A stretch of 64,000 nucleotides of DNA, taken from assembly GCA_964020155.1 (NCBI GenBank), contig OZ026555.1:2990795-3054794 (forward strand), in the 5' to 3' direction. A program made the translations under genes and the position numbers. The notes beneath the pieces were generated by a model. It made no database searches. It was given only the letters and a program-made list of their open reading frames with translations, and was not told the DNA's origin. The DNA comes from Chondrilla cf. caribensis. Taxonomy: Eukaryota > Porifera > Demospongiae > Chondrillida > Chondrillidae. Shown piece after piece: positions 17,629-29,712 of the stretch (positions within the stretch are counted from its first letter, which is position 1; each line of letters opens with the position of its first letter).

Positions 17629-18567
17629 TTACATCATTTCAAATGATTCTACAAAAGTATTAGCACCGTCGCCACCTATCACAAACAATTCCTGATTGCC
17701 ATTGTCGGAAGTACAAGCTACAACAGCTGGGCTATCTCTATTTCTGTTCATTTCAGACACCTTAGTCCACTTTTGCTTGCAGTGGTCATATAAGTAAACT
17801 GATGAATCTGGTTTGTCATCTTCATCAGTGCCACCCATAATAACAACACAATTATTTATTGTCACTAATCCACAGAACTTGAGTGGTGGTACAGGAAGGG
17901 ACTGCCAAAAGCCTGAACCAGATTCCAAATTGTCAACATGATTAGGGTACTCTTTTATTGCATCAACCTTGGCTGTGTAAACCGTTCTAGTACGAGCACC
18001 AAATCCAATAAAAAGTTGGTTGAGTGTTGCTGTACACTGCACCAAAGACGACCTCATGGGAAGATCGCTTATTGTCCACCATGTGGAGGAGGAAGCAGAG
18101 CTGTTCAACACTTCTACGGATGACAGCTGACCTTTCGCAAACCTACCACCTGCAATAACAATGAAATCTTCAAAAGATGTTGATGCTGCCCAAATCCTTC
18201 CTACGTTCAGTGGTGGGAGTGTATTAAACCACCTTAAATTACCATCCAAAGTAAACACATTATTCGAATACAATTCTAATTCATCATCATTCCTAACTTC
18301 ACCACCTAGTGTGTGCACCAGGTTTTTCGTGGTTGCTAGTGTGAATCCCCACATTTCACACAAATTATGAAATCGCAGTGTGGACCACTTCCGATTGAAA
18401 ATATCAAAAACGTACAAATATTTTCGACAGCTCTCGGGCATCCATCTATCTCCAACATATATCTTCTGGTTTAAGCAAACTGCTGTTGGTCGTGTCATTC
18501 CTTCAGATATATCTGACTCCTCCCTCCAGTCGTTGTTACTCAGTTTCACCTTCTGTTCTTCTAAGAG
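17629..18567 (-). CDS. Kelch-repeat protein, terminal exon (left-arm copy, open)
   Basis: An uninterrupted reading frame of just over 300 residues. It is read here as one exon because an AG acceptor (TGTAG) sits just before the frame and the frame has no upstream ATG; residues LLEEQKVKLSNNDW follow the acceptor. Kelch signatures repeat along it: VFDIFNRKWSTL with TLGG, VIAGGRF with TWWTISDLP, a third with GFWQSLPVPPL, VIMGGT with LYDHCKQKWTKVSEM, and FVIGGDGAN at the end. These predict a beta-propeller scaffold for protein binding. The LLEEQK start suggests an N-terminal coiled coil encoded by upstream exons I could not find, so the gene may be partial. The right-arm copy at 30.19-31.12 kb is frameshifted. 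Confidence 0.75.
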   Translation of the reverse strand, partial: LLEEQKVKLSNNDWREESDISEGMTRPTAVCLNQKIYVGDRWMPESCRKYLYVFDIFNRKWSTLRFHNLCEMWGFTLATTKNLVHTLGGEVRNDDELELYSNNVFTLDGNLRWFNTLPPLNVGRIWAASTSFEDFIVIAGGRFAKGQLSSVEVLNSSASSSTWWTISDLPMRSSLVQCTATLNQLFIGFGARTRTVYTAKVDAIKEYPNHVDNLESGSGFWQSLPVPPLKFCGLVTINNCVVIMGGTDEDDKPDSSVYLYDHCKQKWTKVSEMNRNRDSPAVVACTSDNGNQELFVIGGDGANTFVESFEMM

Positions 18568-18619
18568 CTACATTCATTTTAGACAGACAAATTATTATAA
18601 TTATAATGAGTGTCCCAGA

Positions 18620-19476
18620 AGTAGAATATTAATTTCAGTTAATAATATCTGGGCCATTGAAGCATTGTTAAATATTTCTATTTCAGGAGGTGAAAAGTGG
18701 GAAAAAAAACAAATCTGCATGGATATGTCTATATTATGTGCACTAGTAAGTATACATATGTATTTTATGTGCATTAGTGCATTAGTAAGTAATTGCATTG
18801 CATGCCTTTCCAAAAAGAAGGTCAGAAAGCTTCACAATCAAAAAGATTTTCTGCTCTTTCAAAGTCTTCACTAGGATTGTTATACAGTGTCGCAGTCTTG
18901 TTTGAGGAAAAGCCATTATGGCAGTGAATAAGGTGCTCTTCATGTTTTGGGCGTTAATGAGGTTCACACTTATTGAAAGTTGTTTACACGTTCTGCAGTA
19001 AATTGATACTGTACACTGGCACCCTCTGATGTATGGCTTTGTCAAAAAATGAACTGTGCTAAATATAATACTTCAGGTGGGTACAATGTAAGAGAAAGCA
19101 AAGCAATTTCTAATGGTGTTCATACATTCATTCAAGGCCATGGTCATCTACTGAACAGATTCATGAAAATCATGACTCTTCTGGTGTATCAATAATGAAT
19201 TGTGCATGCACAATTTTAAACCTATATTGCATGGGTTTCTGGAGTTATGCAGAAAAGTTATGATGATTTGTTTTCCTATGCATGGACTTTTCAACCATGT
19301 GGTTTTATTTCATCCAGTAGGATAGGCTAGGGCAACAAAGGACAAAGACGAAAATCCATGTATTTCGAAATGCTCCAGAGCGTTAAAGGTTTCCCTATGC
19401 AAAGTATCATACCAAGAACACAGTCTATAGCTAAAAGAGCTTTCTATTATCACTAGTTAAGTCCTATATCAGTTTG
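18620..19476. other. Non-coding stretch unique to the left arm
   Basis: Lies between the kelch exon and the ankyrin gene. It has no counterpart in the right arm, where a gap, CA repeats and a promoter copy take its place. I see no gene, RNA or clear transposon end in it. Confidence 0.5.
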
Positions 19477-20128
19477 CTAATTTATAACATAGAATTGACC
19501 GACCTTGTATTCGCTGAAATAAGCCATCACTTCGTCATTCTTAAACACATTGGCCATTTCGAAGCAGTCCCACTCAATTGGTTTACCGAGAATAGGACCA
19601 AATCCGCCGACAGAGCAGTAAGGGTCAGCTCCATGGTCAAGTAACATCTTCGCCATTGGGATGTTGTTATGGACAATTGCAAGATGAAGGGGAGTTAGTC
19701 TATACTCTGTCAAAGCCCTGATGTTCACATTAGCTCCCGCATCCACTAAAACAGGCACTCCTTCCAACAGGTCGCAGTCCACGCAGTAATGGAGAGGAGA
19801 TCGGTCTAGATCGAAGCCAGCGTGGCAATAAGGGTCGGGAAAATTCACACACGCTCCTTCTGAAATGAGTTCCTTCATCAGTTCCACGTCTCGAAACTCT
19901 GTGATGGCGATACACAACCAGCTGTATTTCTGTTCGGCAGTCAGCGGTTTACACTCTAACACAAAAAGGACCACAAAAATCACAGATAAAGTTGACTTGA
20001 TGTAATTATAAGTTGAAGTATTAGTCAACTTATTATAATACACACGACCTATACTTACCAAATGATGTAACTTCCACTAAATCTTTATACGTGAAACGTT
20101 CTTGTTCATCTCTCTTCTTGGTAGTCAT
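19477..20128 (-). CDS. Small ankyrin-repeat protein, two exons
   Basis: Exon 1 is 20059-20128 (MTTKKRDEQERFTYKDLVEV...) and ends at a GTAAGT donor. Exon 2 is 19955-19477, after a TTTTGTGTTAG acceptor. The splice joins in phase to give a protein of about 182 residues. Ankyrin repeats are visible: LCIAITEFRDVELMKELISE, SPLHYCVDCDLLEGVPVLVD..GANVN, and TPLHLAIVHNNIPMAKMLLD..GADPY. Such proteins mediate protein-protein contacts, and no specific role can be assigned. Exon 1 is also in the right arm (28696-28765) just before the N gap, but its exon 2 is missing there apart from a scrap at 30085. This is the only whole copy in the window. Confidence 0.8.
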
Positions 20129-20659
20129 TTCGGCGAAGAATAGCTTTAAGTTAGTTAATAGTGACGCGTAAGCCACAGTGCATGACGTTTAAATTGATTC
20201 CTATTATTCAATACTGATTTGATTACTACTGTACTACTAATACATTCCGAATGGCACCTTATATTGGTTGTATTGGTGTCACCCTGCGCTGACCTGGCTA
20301 TATCCATAATAATGTAATTATCAATATCCTGGGCTACAGCAGAGATGCCGACACTTTGTCCAATTGGTAATGAGAGTGCAGCCCAATTAAACCTGCTGTA
20401 CCCCAACCGAAAGGGATATGGTTAATATTAGGTTTCATAGTGACCAGTGTCTATACGGTACGTGTTGTATCTTTTCACACTGGTCAATCAGGTCAGGAGG
20501 AAGTGACCGATATGATGACAGATCTGAGACAGAGAGATACAAACCATCCAAGGTGAGAGCGTGTGCAATGTTGACAACCACCTCATCTGGGGTGACGTAG
20601 ATGGTGAATATGTCCCCCAATCAATAAAAATAGCCTACCAAAAGATTGTGCATTGACGG

Positions 20660-22080
20660 AAAAACATCTTTCAGTTACCATCAGACACAGTAGGTAGGGA
20701 GTTCGTTAACGAACTGGCACGGCTCTTTGTTGTTTTTGCAGAGAGCTCTTCGTTAGAATCCATGTTCACACATGCTCTAGGACAAAAGATCACATTCACT
20801 GCCTAAAGCGTCGTCTTAAGTCATGGAAAGCAGGTAATATATCCGAACTCGTTCAAGAGGGTCAAGTGATCCAGTAACATTTGACAACATCCTCTGCTAC
20901 ACAAAAATGGGAGCAGACAAGTTTAGCTAAACATTTGCAAAACTGGTCTTTGCAGGTAGGTTTAAGGCTGCCCAACGATTACTTGCAAACCCATGAAGAC
21001 TATGAAGATAGTATTCTTTCACTGAATGCGAAGATAGATGACGATGAATCAGTACTAGATGTCCTGAAAAAAAACACCCAGAAAGACACCACTGTCTGAT
21101 GTTTTACTGACAAATGACGACTCAGATGACACCTGATTCCACCCTGTACTCTTTGAACACCTGAATGGTCTACTCATACGTCAGGCAGCATTGCGGACTC
21201 AGGGAGGGGCTGGACCATCAGCCCTTGGCACACAGGGGTGGTGGCGAATATGCACCTCCTTCGGCACCACATCAGATGGTCTATGCAATACCTTGGCCCT
21301 CGTAGCAAAGCGCCTATGCACAGAGGTTTTGGACTTTAACAATCTACAAGCTTATGTGGCTTAATTGTAGACTGATATCGCTAATTAAAAGAACAGGTGT
21401 GCGCCCTATAGAAATCTGTGAGGTGCGTGGAGAATCATTGGGTAGGCAATTCTTGAAGTCACCAGCAATGACATCCAGCTTGCTGCAGGCACACGACAAT
21501 GGGGATTGAGGCAGCAATCCACGCCATGCATCACATCTATGACAATGAGAACACCGATGCTCTCCTTTTGGTAGACGCCGAGAATGCATTTAATCTTCTT
21601 AACCAAAGAGCAGCCTTACACAACATTAAAGTACTCTGCCCTGCCTTAGCAACAGTACTTCAGACTAGATATTGTGGAGCATCAGGATTATATGTTGGCA
21701 GAGAGATGTTGATATCTAATGTAGGAACAACACAAGCTGACCCCCCGGCCATGAATATGTACGCTGTTGCCATAATGCCACTACTACATACGAAAGCTAC
21801 AACCAACAGGAATTAAACAGGCGTGGTTTGCAAATGATGCAACAGGTGGAGAATCACTGGCAGACGTACGCAGCTGGTGGGACCAACTGATCAGTATAGG
21901 TCTGGGATATGGATACTATCCCAAGGCTAGTAAATCTTGGCTCTTGGTGAAGAAAACAAAGGCAGATGAAGCCAGCAGAATGTTCAGTGAACCAGGGATA
22001 CAAATCACCACAGATCGAAGGAAGGAGGCTTTCGGGTGCTGCTATAGGCACCGTTGAATTTGAAGGGAAGTTTATGGAAA
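20660..22080 (+). pseudogene. Reverse-transcriptase pseudogene (left arm)
   Basis: Broken reading frames read in order: REFVNELARLFVVFAESSSL; a linker with KHLQNWSLQVGLRLPNDYLQ; GGAGPSALGTQGWWRICTSF; GVRPIEICEV; then the RT palm ALLLVDAENAFNLLNQRAAL, GTTQADPPAM and WFANDATG, ending KASKSWLLVKKTKADEA. This layout (GGAGPS..., GVRPIG.GEV, DA.NAFN, GTTQGDP, FADDAT) is one I recognise from RT proteins widespread in marine invertebrates. Here key residues are altered (QAD for QGD, FAND for FADD) and stops and frameshifts are present. It is a dead element, copied exactly in the right arm. Confidence 0.8.
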
Positions 22081-22084
22081 CCAG

Positions 22085-24092
22085 CATATTCATTTTTGAT
22101 TACAGGATATTATTGTACATACACGCACGTAGCAATCCTCCAAGTGACCAAGCCCCTTTCGTGTATTATATACATCATTGCTTTAACTCTAAATTCATAT
22201 GGCTACTATTATAGTACACAGGTACATATAATATATATACGATGTTCATGCATTTAGGAGAATAGTTTATCATTAAGTCATTAATCTCCTCACGTAATCA
22301 ACACTTGAAACTGATTAACCATGTGAAGATACTCTGAAATTATTTTCTATAATAACTCATGAAAAGCAGTCATAAAAATTAAAAAGATACACTTATGTGG
22401 CTGTAGCACGGGGATATCAATACAAGTTCAGATATTATGTCAAATCTTGAAGTCGATAGTGATAAAAATCACATTTCTCACTGTGTATGCAGGCGTATAT
22501 GCACATGAAATAGGGAACACAGAAATCTGTCTATCCCATTAACTTGTTCACTTCTTCAAAGATTGGTATGAGTAGACTGCACCCTTTATACTGAGGATCT
22601 TCCCCAATCGCTGTTTCGAGCTTGTTGGCTTGCTCCTGTGAATGGCTAGAAAGTGAGGCAACATACCATTTACAGATATGGGAACAGAACATTGGCAGTA
22701 GCAACAGAATAGCATCAAAGTAGGAGGATTTGTGTTCCATATTTGTAGTGAATATTGTTCATATACAACCCTGGACCTTATTACTCCCATCTACACACAG
22801 AAAGATAAATTTTGTGTCCACACAGACATACCCAAGGATAGAACATTCATACTACCCCTACTATACATGCATGTATGCATGCATAGGTAACTAAGTAATA
22901 ACACCCAAGTTACTGTTTTTGGCTTATACGTAATTATTCTCTATTATTACATCAGCTGTACCACAAAATGTGGCAGAGAAATCTTTCTCTAGTGTTAAGC
23001 AATATACCGATATTTGTAGTTATTTGTGATAAGTGGATTGATACATAAGGACTATGGATATTATAGTATTGATGAGGACTAGTTAGTTGAATACTCTCAA
23101 GTGGATATCACCCAGTGCTATCTTTACAACTATAATACACGTACGTAGTATGCAAAGTACTACAGTGACCACTGACCTTTAGACTTGTGGTGGACTGGTA
23201 ATTGCTTTGACTGCTGACCAGGGGACGTAGTACTATTTTCAATTTTGGAGAGTTTGGCTGCAGTTGATTCGATAGCTTTCCCCACCATTGGCTTCATTGC
23301 ATTTCTCTTCCCAATACTCTTACTGGAAGCCACTGCACCCTTCTTGCGAGAATAAGCTATGCTCCCTAAACCGCAAGAGGGAGAAATGAAATAACTGCTC
23401 AAATGCAAGCAAAATGGGAAACTACTAGCTCACCACTTGGGACCCAATTGTGATCGTCTCCTTCCTCTTGTGTCTGCAGTTCATCATAAAGGTCCAGGTA
23501 TACTACAGTGAACAAGGATACCTAACAATGTGAACACACACTACTCCATGTCCTAAAAGCACAAAGCTTTACCAAAATCGTCATCTTCTTGACCATCCTC
23601 TTCATCTTGTATACTACATGAGAAACCAAGTACAGTGGAACCTCATTAAGACAAACACTCTTCAGACAATTTTCTGCCTAATACAAACCAATTTTGAGTA
23701 TTGTATCTGGTTGACTGTACTAGCATATGTATAATAAGTAAATCCTGATAAGAAGAACATGTGATAACAAGAACTGATTTGTGGGTCCCTCATATTCTGT
23801 CTCAAAGAGTTTCTACTGTATAACGATAGTCACTACTTCCAACCACTTTTATCGCTCACACATTATCACATCACTAGTGGTACCCATTGCACATGACACC
23901 CTCAACTTGAGAAAAGTCTCTATGATGTACAGAGGGTATGCTGAGTGTATGCACTTCAGTGCCAGGTGCAGACAAACCTCTCTGTATGCCTTTTACTAGA
24001 CTGTTTAGGACTCCTCCTCTCTGTTTTGTAGAAACATCAGATAATATAAACACACAAGGTATCAAACAACAAATCACTCACTGGAAGGCTCT
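22085..24092 (-). pseudogene. KDM7 3'-end copy C (inverted)
   Basis: Tail exons on the minus strand: the Ser/Lys-rich exon (about 23366-23177) and the last exon with KQRLGKIL (22645-22548), plus smaller upstream exons to 24092. The JmjC core is absent. The reading frame of the penultimate exon is open (AIESTAAKLSKIENSTTSPG), unlike the copy joined to the catalytic core. It has no promoter of its own that I can see. Confidence 0.8.
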
Positions 24093-24731
24093 CAGAGCAC
24101 ACTCCTCGGAGCGTGTATGAATTTTCCCGACCCTTATTGCCACTCTGGCTTCGATCTAGACTGATCTCCTCTCCATTACTGCGTAGACTGCGACCTGTTG
24201 GAAGGAGTGCCTGTTTTACGTATGCACAGGTACAGTCAACGTTCACTTTATATGTTTTGTAACATGCAATGGACACTCATTAAGACAAACCGCAATGGTC
24301 CAACATGATCCGTTCTGGCTATCACTTTTTTCATATCAGGGATTACGTTCTATATGTATATTATTTAGACTACTACAGCAAACCAAATGATCATGAAGAA
24401 ATCGATTGTATTCAGTAGCAATTTGTCTTAAGGGTGTTTATCTTGATGGATTTTGTACTGTAATGATGTTGTTGTCATACTCTGTAGTACTCATATCCTA
24501 CAGGGTAAGTATGGCATGGAATATCACTCAGACCCACCACAGGGTCAGTGGCAAAGGCCTTGTTTTGTGAGTGGTGAACCATCAAAGCTGAAGTTGAAGA
24601 GAGACAGCACCATGTACGTGCTTGGCTAGACTCATTCACACACATGGGTACATTACAGTGTGTGCACAAAGGGTGTGTACGTAACTACTGTCCTTTGCTA
24701 TTTTTTTTTATCATTTCAGAAAGTCATCATT
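24093..24731. other. Palindrome spacer, mosaic of ankyrin and KDM7 fragments
   Basis: 639 bp. The first 15 bases are unplaced. 24108-24217 match the ankyrin exon 2 (reverse complement of about 19857-19749, with a few substitutions). 24217-24731 match KDM7 from about 8164 and continue without a break into the right arm. The left arm begins only at the equivalent of about 8688. Confidence 0.85.
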
Positions 24732-26740
24732 AGAGCCTTCCAGTGAGTGATTTGTTGTTTGATACCTTGTGTGTTTATATTATCTGATGTTTCTACAAAA
24801 CAGAGAGAAGGAGTCCTAAACAGTCTAGTAAAAGGCATACAGAGAGGTTTGTCTGCACCTGGCACTGAAGTGCATACACTCAGCATACCCTCTGTACATC
24901 ATAGAGACTTTTCTCAAGTTGAGGGTGTCATGTGCAATGGGTACCACTAGTGATGTGATAATGTGTGAGCGATAAAAGTGGTTGGAAGTAGTGACTATCG
25001 TTATACAGTAGAAACTCTTTGAGACAGAATATGAGGGACCCACAAATCAGTTCTTGTTATCACATGTTCTTCTTATCAGGATTTACTTATTATACATATG
25101 CTAGTACAGTCAACCAGATACAATACTCAAAATTGGTTTGTATTAGGCAGAAAATTGTCTGAAGAGTGTTTGTCTTAATGAGGTTCCACTGTACTTGGTT
25201 TCTCATGTAGTATACAAGATGAAGAGGATGGTCAAGAAGATGACGATTTTGGTAAAGCTTTGTGCTTTTAGGACATGGAGTAGTGTGTGTTCACATTGTT
25301 AGGTATCCTTGTTCACTGTAGTATACCTGGACCTTTATGATGAACTGCAGACACAAGAGGAAGGAGACGATCACAATTGGGTCCCAAGTGGTGAGCTAGT
25401 AGTTTCCCATTTTGCTTGCATTTGAGCAGTTATTTCATTTCTCCCTCTTGCGGTTTAGGGAGCATAGCTTATTCTCGCAAGAAGGGTGCAGTGGCTTCCA
25501 GTAAGAGTATTGGGAAGAGAAATGCAATGAAGCCAATGGTGGGGAAAGCTATCGAATCAACTGCAGCCAAACTCTCCAAAATTGAAAATAGTACTACGTC
25601 CCCTGGTCAGCAGTCAAAGCAATTACCAGTCCACCACAAGTCTAAAGGTCAGTGGTCACTGTAGTACTTTGCATACTACGTACGTGTATTATAGTTGTAA
25701 AGATAGCACTGGGTGATATCCACTTGAGAGTATTCAACTAACTAGTCCTCATCAATACTATAATATCCATAGTCCTTATGTATCAATCCACTTATCACAA
25801 ATAACTACAAATATCGGTATATTGCTTAACACTAGAGAAAGATTTCTCTGCCACATTTTGTGGTACAGCTGATGTAATAATAGAGAATAATTACGTATAA
25901 GCCAAAAACAGTAACTTGGGTGTTATTACTTAGTTACCTATGCATGCATACATGCATGTATAGTAGGGGTAGTATGAATGTTCTATCCTTGGGTATGTCT
26001 GTGTGGACACAAAATTTATCTTTCTGTGTGTAGATGGGAGTAATAAGGTCCAGGGTTGTATATGAACAATATTCACTACAAATATGGAACACAAATCCTC
26101 CTACTTTGATGCTATTCTGTTGCTACTGCCAATGTTCTGTTCCCATATCTGTAAATGGTATGTTGCCTCACTTTCTAGCCATTCACAGGAGCAAGCCAAC
26201 AAGCTCGAAACAGCGATTGGGGAAGATCCTCAGTATAAAGGGTGCAGTCTACTCATACCAATCTTTGAAGAAGTGAACAAGTTAATGGGATAGACAGATT
26301 TCTGTGTTCCCTATTTCATGTGCATATACGCCTGCATACACAGTGAGAAATGTGATTTTTATCACTATCGACTTCAAGATTTGACATAATATCTGAACTT
26401 GTATTGATATCCCCGTGCTACAGCCACATAAGTGTATCTTTTTAATTTTTATGACTGCTTTTCATGAGTTATTATAGAAAATAATTTCAGAGTATCTTCA
26501 CATGGTTAATCAGTTTCAAGTGTTGATTACGTGAGGAGATTAATGACTTAATGATAAACTATTCTCCTAAATGCATGAACATCGTATATATATTATATGT
26601 ACCTGTGTACTATAATAGTAGCCATATGAATTTAGAGTTAAAGCAATGATGTATATAATACACGAAAGGGGCTTGGTCACTTGGAGGATTGCTACGTGCG
26701 TGTATGTACAATAATATCCTGTAATCAAAAATGAATATGC
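24217..26740 (+). pseudogene. KDM7 3'-end copy D (direct)
   Basis: Contains the end of the SITYAQ exon, the exon MEYHSDPPQGQWQRPCFVSG (about 24505-24613), the small basic exons, 25458-25647 (GSIAYSRKK...) and the last exon 26179-26276. It lacks the PHD and JmjC parts, so it cannot encode a demethylase. It is collinear with 8164-10830 up to about 26730, where it breaks into the RT pseudogene. Confidence 0.82.
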
Positions 26741-26744
26741 TGGT

Positions 26745-28165
26745 TTCCATAAACTTCCCTTCAAATTCAACGGTGCCTATAGCAGCACCCGAAAGCCTCC
26801 TTCCTTCGATCTGTGGTGATTTGTATCCCTGGTTCACTGAACATTCTGCTGGCTTCATCTGCCTTTGTTTTCTTCACCAAGAGCCAAGATTTACTAGCCT
26901 TGGGATAGTATCCATATCCCAGACCTATACTGATCAGTTGGTCCCACCAGCTGCGTACGTCTGCCAGTGATTCTCCACCTGTTGCATCATTTGCAAACCA
27001 CGCCTGTTTAATTCCTGTTGGTTGTAGCTTTCGTATGTAGTAGTGGCATTATGGCAACAGCGTACATATTCATGGCCGGGGGGTCAGCTTGTGTTGTTCC
27101 TACATTAGATATCAACATCTCTCTGCCAACATATAATCCTGATGCTCCACAATATCTAGTCTGAAGTACTGTTGCTAAGGCAGGGCAGAGTACTTTAATG
27201 TTGTGTAAGGCTGCTCTTTGGTTAAGAAGATTAAATGCATTCTCGGCGTCTACCAAAAGGAGAGCATCGGTGTTCTCATTGTCATAGATGTGATGCATGG
27301 CGTGGATTGCTGCCTCAATCCCCATTGTCGTGTGCCTGCAGCAAGCTGGATGTCATTGCTGGTGACTTCAAGAATTGCCTACCCAATGATTCTCCACGCA
27401 CCTCACAGATTTCTATAGGGCGCACACCTGTTCTTTTAATTAGCGATATCAGTCTACAATTAAGCCACATAAGCTTGTAGATTGTTAAAGTCCAAAACCT
27501 CTGTGCATAGGCGCTTTGCTACGAGGGCCAAGGTATTGCATAGACCATCTGATGTGGTGCCGAAGGAGGTGCATATTCGCCACCACCCCTGTGTGCCAAG
27601 GGCTGATGGTCCAGCCCCTCCCTGAGTCCGCAATGCTGCCTGACGTATGAGTAGACCATTCAGGTGTTCAAAGAGTACAGGGTGGAATCAGGTGTCATCT
27701 GAGTCGTCATTTGTCAGTAAAACATCAGACAGTGGTGTCTTTCTGGGTGTTTTTTTTCAGGACATCTAGTACTGATTCATCGTCATCTATCTTCGCATTC
27801 AGTGAAAGAATACTATCTTCATAGTCTTCATGGGTTTGCAAGTAATCGTTGGGCAGCCTTAAACCTACCTGCAAAGACCAGTTTTGCAAATGTTTAGCTA
27901 AACTTGTCTGCTCCCATTTTTGTGTAGCAGAGGATGTTGTCAAATGTTACTGGATCACTTGACCCTCTTGAACGAGTTCGGATATATTACCTGCTTTCCA
28001 TGACTTAAGACGACGCTTTAGGCAGTGAATGTGATCTTTTGTCCTAGAGCATGTGTGAACATGGATTCTAACGAAGAGCTCTCTGCAAAAACAACAAAGA
28101 GCCGTGCCAGTTCGTTAACGAACTCCCTACCTACTGTGTCTGATGGTAACTGAAAGATGTTTTTC
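26745..28165 (-). pseudogene. Reverse-transcriptase pseudogene (right arm)
   Basis: Mirror copy of the element at 20660-22080, with the same DAENAFN, QADPPAM and FAND changes and the same frame breaks. The defects therefore predate the inner inverted duplication or have been shared by gene conversion. Confidence 0.8.
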
Positions 28166-28199
28166 CGTCAATGCACAATCTTTTGGTAGGCTATTTTTA

Positions 28200-28695
28200 T
28201 TGATTGGGGGACATATTCACCATCTACGTCACCCCAGATGAGGTGGTTGTCAACATTGCACACGCTCTCACCTTGGATGGTTTGTATCTCTCTGTCTCAG
28301 ATCTGTCATCATATCGGTCACTTCCTCCTGACCTGATTGACCAGTGTGAAAAGATACAACACGTACCGTATAGACACTGGTCACTATGAAACCTAATATT
28401 AACCATATCCCTTTCGGTTGGGGTACAGCAGGTTTAATTGGGCTGCACTCTCATTACCAATTGGACAAAGTGTCGGCATCTCTGCTGTAGCCCAGGATAT
28501 TGATAATTACATTATTATGGATATAGCCAGGTCAGCGCAGGGTGACACCAATACAACCAATATAAGGTGCCATTCGGAATGTATTAGTAGTACAGTAGTA
28601 ATCAAATCAGTATTGAATAATAGGAATCAATTTAAACGTCATGCACTGTGGCTTACGCGTCACTATTAACTAACTTAAAGCTATTCTTCGCCGAA
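28200..28695. other. Unassigned part of the inner arm
   Basis: Between the RT pseudogene and ankyrin exon 1 (and at 20129-20620 in the left arm). It holds an open stretch of about 60 codons (MGDIFTIYVTPDEVVVNIAH..., starting at 28204) that I do not recognise. It may be another piece of the retroelement. Confidence 0.4.
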
Positions 28696-28765
28696 ATGAC
28701 TACCAAGAAGAGAGATGAACAAGAACGTTTCACGTATAAAGATTTAGTGGAAGTTACATCATTTG
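28696..28765 (+). pseudogene. Ankyrin gene exon 1 (right arm), downstream exon lost
   Basis: Identical in layout to 20059-20128, with the GTAAGT donor present. The following intron runs into the N gap, and after the gap only CA repeats are found. Confidence 0.75.
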
Positions 28766-28800
28766 GTAAGTATAGGTCGTGTGTATTATAATAAGTTGAC

Positions 28801-29000
28801 NNNNNNNNNNNNNNNNNNNNNNNNNNNNNNNNNNNNNNNNNNNNNNNNNNNNNNNNNNNNNNNNNNNNNNNNNNNNNNNNNNNNNNNNNNNNNNNNNNNN
28901 NNNNNNNNNNNNNNNNNNNNNNNNNNNNNNNNNNNNNNNNNNNNNNNNNNNNNNNNNNNNNNNNNNNNNNNNNNNNNNNNNNNNNNNNNNNNNNNNNNNN
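28801..29000. other. Assembly gap (200 N)
   Basis: Exactly 200 undetermined bases, placed where the right inner arm stops matching. Sequence continuity between the inner arm and 29001 onward is not established. Confidence 0.99.
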
Positions 29001-29036
29001 CACACACATACTCACACATGCTACCAACACACACAT

Positions 29037-29116
<80 letters not shown>

Positions 29117-29144
29117 GCACGTACATGCAAAAACATTATGCTAC

Positions 29145-29177
<33 letters not shown>

Positions 29178-29356
29178 AGCCCACTAAAAAATATACAATA
29201 CACACAAGTAGCTGTAGACACTAAAATTGTAGTGTTTCGGCCTTCAGAGCCTCGTCAGTACAGCATTAATATTTTCACACAAGTGTACACGCTGGTACAC
29301 ACGCACACACACAAACATCAATATCACAATACTGTAGTATGTCTATACTCTGTGTA

Positions 29357-29406
<50 letters not shown>

Positions 29407-29554
29407 TAAACTGTCGCAAATACACACATCCAAACATGTGAAATGATTGTGATTACAATAACTACAAAAAGTAAATTCCAACACAGCACTGACTTTTTCA
29501 GGGCACGCACACACAAACAGACTCACATACTCACACATGCTACCAACACACACA

Positions 29555-29619
<65 letters not shown>

Positions 29620-29712
29620 ACACTCACGCACACACACACACACACACACTCACGCACACACACACACACACACACTCACGCACACACACACACGCACGCA
29701 CGCACACACAAA
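29001..29712. repeat. CA-repeat cluster (copy 3)
   Basis: CA tracts with the same internal spacers as 12188-12760 (ACACAAGTAGCTGTAGACAC, TGTTTCGGCCTT). Extra CA tracts replace some spacer sequence near 29360-29402. Confidence 0.92.

Larger units (their letters stand above)
13797..18618. repeat. Left outer arm of the large palindrome
   Basis: Reverse complement of 30140-32744. Matching pairs include 13797 with 32744, 13875-14075 with 32466-32666, the kelch exon and the AT-rich stretch 16712-17628. A 2203-bp length difference is explained by the transposon at 14509-16709 plus its duplicated AG. Substitutions and small indels are frequent compared with the inner arms. Confidence 0.9.
20024..24092. 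repeat. Left inner arm of the large palindrome
   Basis: Exact mirror of 24732-28800: every paired position checked sums to 48824 (for example 20406/28418, 22790/26034, 24077/24747). There are therefore no net indels over 4069 bp. I noticed only an isolated substitution (GGAGGAG versus GAAGGAG near 24014/24807). The far end on the right is hidden by the N run, so 20024 is a minimum boundary. Confidence 0.95.
24732..28800. repeat. Right inner arm of the large palindrome
   Basis: Mirror of 20024-24092, see there. It carries KDM7 copy D, the inverted RT pseudogene and ankyrin exon 1. It stops at the N run. Confidence 0.95.

Noticed and set aside
26731..26970. Open frame opposite the RT pseudogene (MNMLVSINFPSNSTVPIAAP...)
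   Set aside because: It is the complement of the RT pseudogene, which shows recognisable RT motifs on the other strand.
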